In this document: positions 60,780 through 64,000 of the stretch, one piece after another | Layout: each line of letters begins with the position of its first letter | Numbering within the stretch: position 1 is the stretch's first letter | Made by a program: the position numbers and the translations under genes | Assembly (NCBI GenBank): GCA_023151315.1 | Contig: JAKLJE010000007.1 | Coordinates: 99,041-163,040 of the forward strand | Direction: 5' to 3' | Length of the DNA stretch: 64,000 nt | Origin: Bacteroidia bacterium | GTDB taxonomy: Bacteria > Bacteroidota > Bacteroidia > Palsa-965 | Notes under the pieces: generated by a model | The model's database searches: none | Seen by the model: the letters and a program-made list of their open reading frames with translations, nothing else | What the model was told of the DNA's origin: nothing

Positions 60780-62963
60780 ATGAGCAGATTCCTTCTGGTT
60801 GCATTTCTTTTGATTTCAATTGTTGCCCCATCACAGATTACAGAGCAATGGATTGCGGAGTATGACAACTTCAGCGGTGTTGACAGCGTTACAGCGATGA
60901 CTGTTGACGGTAATGGCAATGTGTTTGTAACCGGTGCAAGTTGGGACGGATTGACGGATGAATTTGATTATGTGACCATCAAATACAACAGCAACGGGAC
61001 ACAATTGTGGTTGCAGGAATACGACAACTTCAGCGGCAATGATATCGCAACCGCTATCGCATTAGATCCTGCAGGAAATGTAATTGTGACAGGAATGAGT
61101 TGGGACGGTCTCACTGACGAATACGACTATGTAACCATCAAGTACAATGGCACTAATGGATCGCAAATGTGGCTTCAGGAATATGATCAGTGGAGCGCGA
61201 GTGATAAAGCAACAAGTGTAGCTGTTGATGCTAATGGAGATGTTTATGTTACCGGGGCGGCGGATGACGGTTCGATTGATGAAACGGATATTGTAACCAT
61301 CAAATACAGTTCTTCCGGCTCGCAGATTTGGCTGCAGGAATACGATGAATTCTCCGGTCCGGATACCGGTAAAACCGTGGTAGTTGATGCATTCGGTTAT
61401 ATCATCGTTACAGGTTCTGTGTGGTCAGGCAGTGTTGACAATCACGATTTAGTAACGATTCGCTATTCGCCAAGCGGTGTTCAGCAATGGTTACGCTTGT
61501 ATGACAACTTTTCAGGTGACGATTTCGGAGCGGATGTTGTAACGGATACATCAGGGAATATTTATGTCACCGGATCCGCATGGCGCGGCAGCGTGCTTGA
61601 TTTTGATATTGTAACAATCAGTTATGATATGAACGGTGCATTACGTTGGGTTAATTTATACGATGAATTTGCCGATGTGGATCGGGGATATGCGATTGCC
61701 ATTGACAACAGCAACAACATTTATGTCGCCGGAACAGGTTACAGCGGCGGTGTACTTGATTATGATTACGAATTGCTGCACTATTCTTCAAACGGATCTC
61801 TGATCTGGCAGCGCGAATACGATAATTTCGCAGACAATGATTTTGCATATGATGTGGTAACGACCGTCACGGGAAGAGTAGTTGTTACGGGCAGCAGTTA
61901 TGACGGAAGCGTGGACAATGAAGATTACACTACCATCGTATACGATACCGCCGGAACACAGATATGGATCAAGGAGTACGACAACTTCTCTGATAAAGAT
62001 GTTGCAGTTGCAGTTTGTGCAGATACTTTAGGTAATGTGTATGTGTCGGGGTTCAGTTGGGATAGTTCGATTGATGAGTTCGATTATGTGACAATAAAAT
62101 ACTGCGAACAACCAACGATTACAGTTGCTGACGATACGTTGTTTACCTGTAACGGAGACAGTGTACAAATCAATGTTTCCGGTGGTGCGACATGTACATG
62201 GACGCCTTCTGCGGGATTGAGCAGTACGACGTCGTTCAATCCGAAAGCAGCGCCCTCTGTTACTACTAACTATGTGGTTACGGTGCGTAACGGAACAGGT
62301 TGTCCGAGAAAAGATACGATCCGTGTTGTGGTGCGACCGGTTTATTCAATTGCGCAGCAAGTATGGATTTGCGCAGGAGAAACATATACGTTTCCGGATT
62401 CAACCGTTTCCGATTCAGCACAAACTCACGTGAGTAGTTTTCAATCCGTTTACGGCTGCGACAGTATCATTACCACAACGTTGAATGTAGATACGTTGCA
62501 AATTGACACAACGGTTGCACTTACCGGAGCAACGCTTACATCCAATCAGAATGGAGTTGCGTATCAATGGATCAACTGCACAAGCGGATTGCCGATTGCC
62601 GGTGCAACATCACAATCGTATCTGCCACCTGCGAACGGAACTTATGCAGTAGTACTCTCCGGTATTTCATGTTCCGATACATCAGAGTGCATTCAGGTTT
62701 TGAGTGTTGGTATTGCACCGCAATCAACTCAAAACGCCACCAACGTTTTTCCGAATCCGATTAGCAATACCATGAATATTCAGTGCGGTACAACTTCAAC
62801 TACGCGCGTTACAGTTACTGATGCCACAGGCAGAATTGTGTGTACGCAGCAATTTGCCGGTGGTTCAACACAAATTAATACAACGGAATTCGCTGCAGGC
62901 GTATATTTTGTGAAGGTGAAAACGGATGCGGAAGAATCCGTAGTGAAGGTAGTGAAGGAGTGA
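60780..62963 (+). CDS. T9SS cargo with eight SBBP-type beta-propeller repeats
   Basis: A 727-residue protein started at the ATG at 60780: signal peptide MSRFLLVAFLLISIVAPSQ. Eight repeats of ~53 residues follow, each with EYDNFSG-like start, GNVFVTG-like middle and DYVTIKY-like end (SBBP family), enough for an eight-bladed propeller. Then come Cys-containing Ig-like segments (about 440-640) and a T9SS type A sorting domain starting NVFPNPISNTMN. The repeats are highly similar, pointing to recent internal amplification. It should be secreted via the type IX system. Confidence 0.88.
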   Translation: MSRFLLVAFLLISIVAPSQITEQWIAEYDNFSGVDSVTAMTVDGNGNVFVTGASWDGLTDEFDYVTIKYNSNGTQLWLQEYDNFSGNDIATAIALDPAGNVIVTGMSWDGLTDEYDYVTIKYNGTNGSQMWLQEYDQWSASDKATSVAVDANGDVYVTGAADDGSIDETDIVTIKYSSSGSQIWLQEYDEFSGPDTGKTVVVDAFGYIIVTGSVWSGSVDNHDLVTIRYSPSGVQQWLRLYDNFSGDDFGADVVTDTSGNIYVTGSAWRGSVLDFDIVTISYDMNGALRWVNLYDEFADVDRGYAIAIDNSNNIYVAGTGYSGGVLDYDYELLHYSSNGSLIWQREYDNFADNDFAYDVVTTVTGRVVVTGSSYDGSVDNEDYTTIVYDTAGTQIWIKEYDNFSDKDVAVAVCADTLGNVYVSGFSWDSSIDEFDYVTIKYCEQPTITVADDTLFTCNGDSVQINVSGGATCTWTPSAGLSSTTSFNPKAAPSVTTNYVVTVRNGTGCPRKDTIRVVVRPVYSIAQQVWICAGETYTFPDSTVSDSAQTHVSSFQSVYGCDSIITTTLNVDTLQIDTTVALTGATLTSNQNGVAYQWINCTSGLPIAGATSQSYLPPANGTYAVVLSGISCSDTSECIQVLSVGIAPQSTQNATNVFPNPISNTMNIQCGTTSTTRVTVTDATGRIVCTQQFAGGSTQINTTEFAAGVYFVKVKTDAEESVVKVVKE

Positions 62964-63008
62964 TAATCCTGTTAAGGATTTCTTTGCTGTATAAGTCATT
63001 GTCCAGCT

Positions 63009-63040
63009 AGTCATCACGAGCAACGAAGCACTATTCTTCA
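63009..63040 (+). repeat. Degenerate copy of the 34-nt repeat
   Basis: GTCATCACGAGCAACGAAGC, a decayed version of GTCATTGCGAGGAACGAAGC that recurs at 63149, 63598 and 63737. Confidence 0.55.
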
Positions 63041-63080
63041 GTAATTCAAGCGCATGAGTTTCAGATCACACTCCAATCAC

Positions 63081-63182
63081 CGGGATTGCTTCCTGCGTCG
63101 CAATGACCCGATGAAGAACAAATCACGCGGAGTAACCAAGCAGAACGTGTCATTGCGAGGAACGAAGCAATCTCGTTCTGCA
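63081..63182. repeat. 102-bp inverted-repeat unit, left copy
   Basis: Left arm CGGGATTGCTTCCTGCGTCG.. (63081-63107) pairs imperfectly with GTCATTGCGAGGAACGAAGC.. (63149-63172) around a ~40-nt centre. It matches the unit at 63669-63770 at 101 of 102 positions. Confidence 0.85.
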
Positions 63183-63252
63183 GGTAAGAAATAAAGCCGT
63201 TTTCAAACGTTTGTTTGCATAATTTAAAAATTGCAAGGTGTAGCTTCACGCA

Positions 63253-63543
63253 ATGCGTGGCGGATTCGTCTATATAATGACAAACAAAAGGAATACTGTG
63301 CTTTACACCGGTGTTACCAACGATCTTGAAAGACGTGTGTTTGAACATACAACCAAGTTTAATTCCAAGTCATTTACTTCAAGATATAATGCGTCAAAAC
63401 TCGTTTGGTATGAAGCATTCTGGGATATTCGGGATGCGATCGCAAGAGAGAAACAGATCAAAGGCGGTCCTCGCTGGAGGAAAGTAAAATTGATTGAAGA
63501 CATGAATCCAGAGTGGTTGGACTTAAGAGCTAACATCAAGTAG
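63253..63543 (+). CDS. GIY-YIG nuclease domain protein
   Basis: A 96-residue single-domain GIY-YIG endonuclease of the UPF0213/UvrC-N type. The variant GIY-YIG signature is GFVYIMTNKRNTVLYTGVTN; LERRVFEH holds the conserved Arg, and YEAFWDIRDAIAREKQIKG the catalytic Glu. The closing MNPEWLDL is common in this group. It is enclosed by repeat units on both sides (63081-63182 and 63598-63770), so it may be functionally tied to them, as some single-domain GIY-YIG genes are in repeat-rich genomes (from memory; not verified). Confidence 0.87.
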   Translation: MRGGFVYIMTNKRNTVLYTGVTNDLERRVFEHTTKFNSKSFTSRYNASKLVWYEAFWDIRDAIAREKQIKGGPRWRKVKLIEDMNPEWLDLRANIK

Positions 63544-63597
63544 AACTGTAATATAATCGCATAACGAGTCATTGCGAGGGGTGACAAGGCCGAACGA

Positions 63598-63631
63598 GTC
63601 ATTGCGAGGAACGAAGCAATCCCGTTCTGCA
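63598..63631 (+). repeat. 34-nt forward repeat unit
   Basis: GTCATTGCGAGGAACGAAGC followed by AATCCCGTTCTGCA, same as the right arm of the 102-bp units. Confidence 0.8.
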
Positions 63632-63668
63632 ATTCTAACTTCGGAATTGGAAAGTATGCATCAATCAT

Positions 63669-63770
63669 CGGGATTGCTTCCTGCGTCGCAATGACCCGAT
63701 GAAGAACAAATCACGCGGAGTAACCAAGCAGAACGTGTCATTGCGAGGAACGAAGCAATCCCGTTCTGCA
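63669..63770. repeat. 102-bp inverted-repeat unit, right copy
   Basis: Identical to 63081-63182 except for one C/T change near the 3' end. With its twin it brackets the GIY-YIG gene. Confidence 0.85.
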
Positions 63771-63806
63771 TTAAGTCTGCAAAAAATTAAAGAGAACACG
63801 AATCAT

Positions 63807-63839
63807 CGAGATTGCTTCCTGCGTCGCAATGACCCGATG
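63807..63839 (-). repeat. Lone reverse arm of the repeat unit
   Basis: CGAGATTGCTTCCTGCGTCG and GCAATGACCCGATG, matching the left arm of the 102-bp unit without its partner arm. Confidence 0.75.
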
Positions 63840-63848
63840 CAACAAAAA

Positions 63849-64000
63849 TCAAAACATCGCCCTTACCTGCGCGTTGCCGGTATGAATCGGTTTGTTGTCC
63901 GGTGTTTTCCGCCCTTCATAACCAAGTGTGAGTTGCAGACTTTGTCCCAAACTTTGCTGCCATCCGGCACGCCAGGTGAAGTTTTCTCCGGGCTTCAGTC
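63849..64000 (-). CDS. C-terminal end of an unknown protein, cut by the window edge
   Basis: Only the last 49 codons and the stop (63849-63851) are present. The translation includes LQLTLGYEGRKTPDNKPIHT and ends NAQVRAMF; alternating hydrophobic residues and a final Phe look like the last strands of an outer-membrane beta-barrel. The rest of the gene lies beyond position 64000, so no family can be given. Confidence 0.6.
   Translation of the reverse strand, partial: LKPGENFTWRAGWQQSLGQSLQLTLGYEGRKTPDNKPIHTGNAQVRAMF

Larger units (their letters stand above)
63544..63848. other. Repeat-filled intergenic region behind the GIY-YIG gene
   Basis: Contains a truncated forward repeat at 63568, a full 34-nt unit at 63598-63631, the 102-bp unit at 63669-63770 and a lone reverse arm at 63807-63839. 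Nothing else was recognised; short open frames on the minus strand only translate the repeats. Confidence 0.75.

Noticed and set aside
63061-63668. Minus-strand open frames over the repeat patch
   Set aside because: They translate the repeat units and the antisense of the GIY-YIG gene; no start signal or family pattern.
63009-63839. CRISPR array
   Set aside because: Repeats are in both orientations, unevenly spaced, differ in length and enclose a gene; no cas genes are present.
1-64000. tRNA, rRNA or known riboswitches
   Set aside because: No cloverleaf-like or conserved rRNA stretches, and no recognisable riboswitch cores, were found by eye on either strand; a covariance scan could still find a divergent one.

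Overview
The window is a piece of a Bacteroidota chromosome, probably from the Flavobacteriales/Chitinophagales/Sphingobacteriales range; I cannot place it more finely. The evidence is: two proteins with type IX secretion (T9SS) sorting tails, a TonB-dependent receptor paired with a DUF4249 lipoprotein, several TPR-membrane-SpoIIE phosphatases, PEP-CTERM-free lipoproteins and beta-barrels, and promoters of the Bacteroidota type (TAnnTTTG at -7) next to several start codons. No tRNA, rRNA or CRISPR array was seen. Most of the window is ordinary chromosome with moderate GC; about 19.7-28.9 kb is visibly more AT-rich and accessory.

Layout. 0-5.5 kb: TPR/SpoIIE phosphatase, TonB receptor and DUF4249 lipoprotein. 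5.5-9.7 kb: DUF1761 membrane protein, a REP-associated tyrosine transposase (RAYT) with a perfect REP-like hairpin directly behind it, and a four-gene overlapping phospholipid cluster (hydrolase, CDP-alcohol phosphatidyltransferase, CdsA, PlsC) resembling E. coli ynbAB. 9.9-16.6 kb: an aldehyde dehydrogenase and three tandem TPR signalling paralogues, one without its phosphatase domain. 16.7-19.7 kb: hemA and a hemC-hemD fusion.

19.7-28.9 kb is an accessory block that separates hemCD from hemB, with every gene on the minus strand. It holds an erythromycin-esterase-like lipoprotein plus an unknown secreted protein, then a degraded copy of the 3' end of hemD, then a likely RiPP (modified peptide) operon of the grasp-with-spasm type: standalone LytTR regulator, three copies of an unknown beta domain in two proteins, an 88-residue precursor candidate, a DUF6624 protein, an ATP-grasp maturase, a coupled 70-residue protein, a SPASM maturase that lacks the radical-SAM cysteine motif, and a secreted protein. 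This block is the most unusual part of the window.

29-36 kb: hemB, a short-chain dehydrogenase, a metallo-beta-lactamase-fold hydrolase, a STAS-like protein, queA and a GH16-like membrane protein. 36.1-37.7 kb is unusually dense in hairpins and short dispersed repeats, including more copies of the REP palindrome seen beside the RAYT. 37.7-49 kb: hemW, a cyclase-family protein, a lipoprotein and two beta-barrels following a LuxR-type two-component pair, MmcQ/YjbR, DUF502, a sugar-phosphate isomerase, lipB and a serine hydrolase. 49-63 kb: T9SS cargo proteins, a TMTC-like TPR membrane protein, a SlyD-like isomerase, a methionine aminotransferase/omega-amidase pair, free-methionine sulfoxide reductase, a ComF-like protein and a beta-propeller protein. 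63-63.85 kb is a second repeat patch: a GIY-YIG nuclease gene enclosed by near-identical 102-bp inverted-repeat units. The window ends inside a minus-strand gene.
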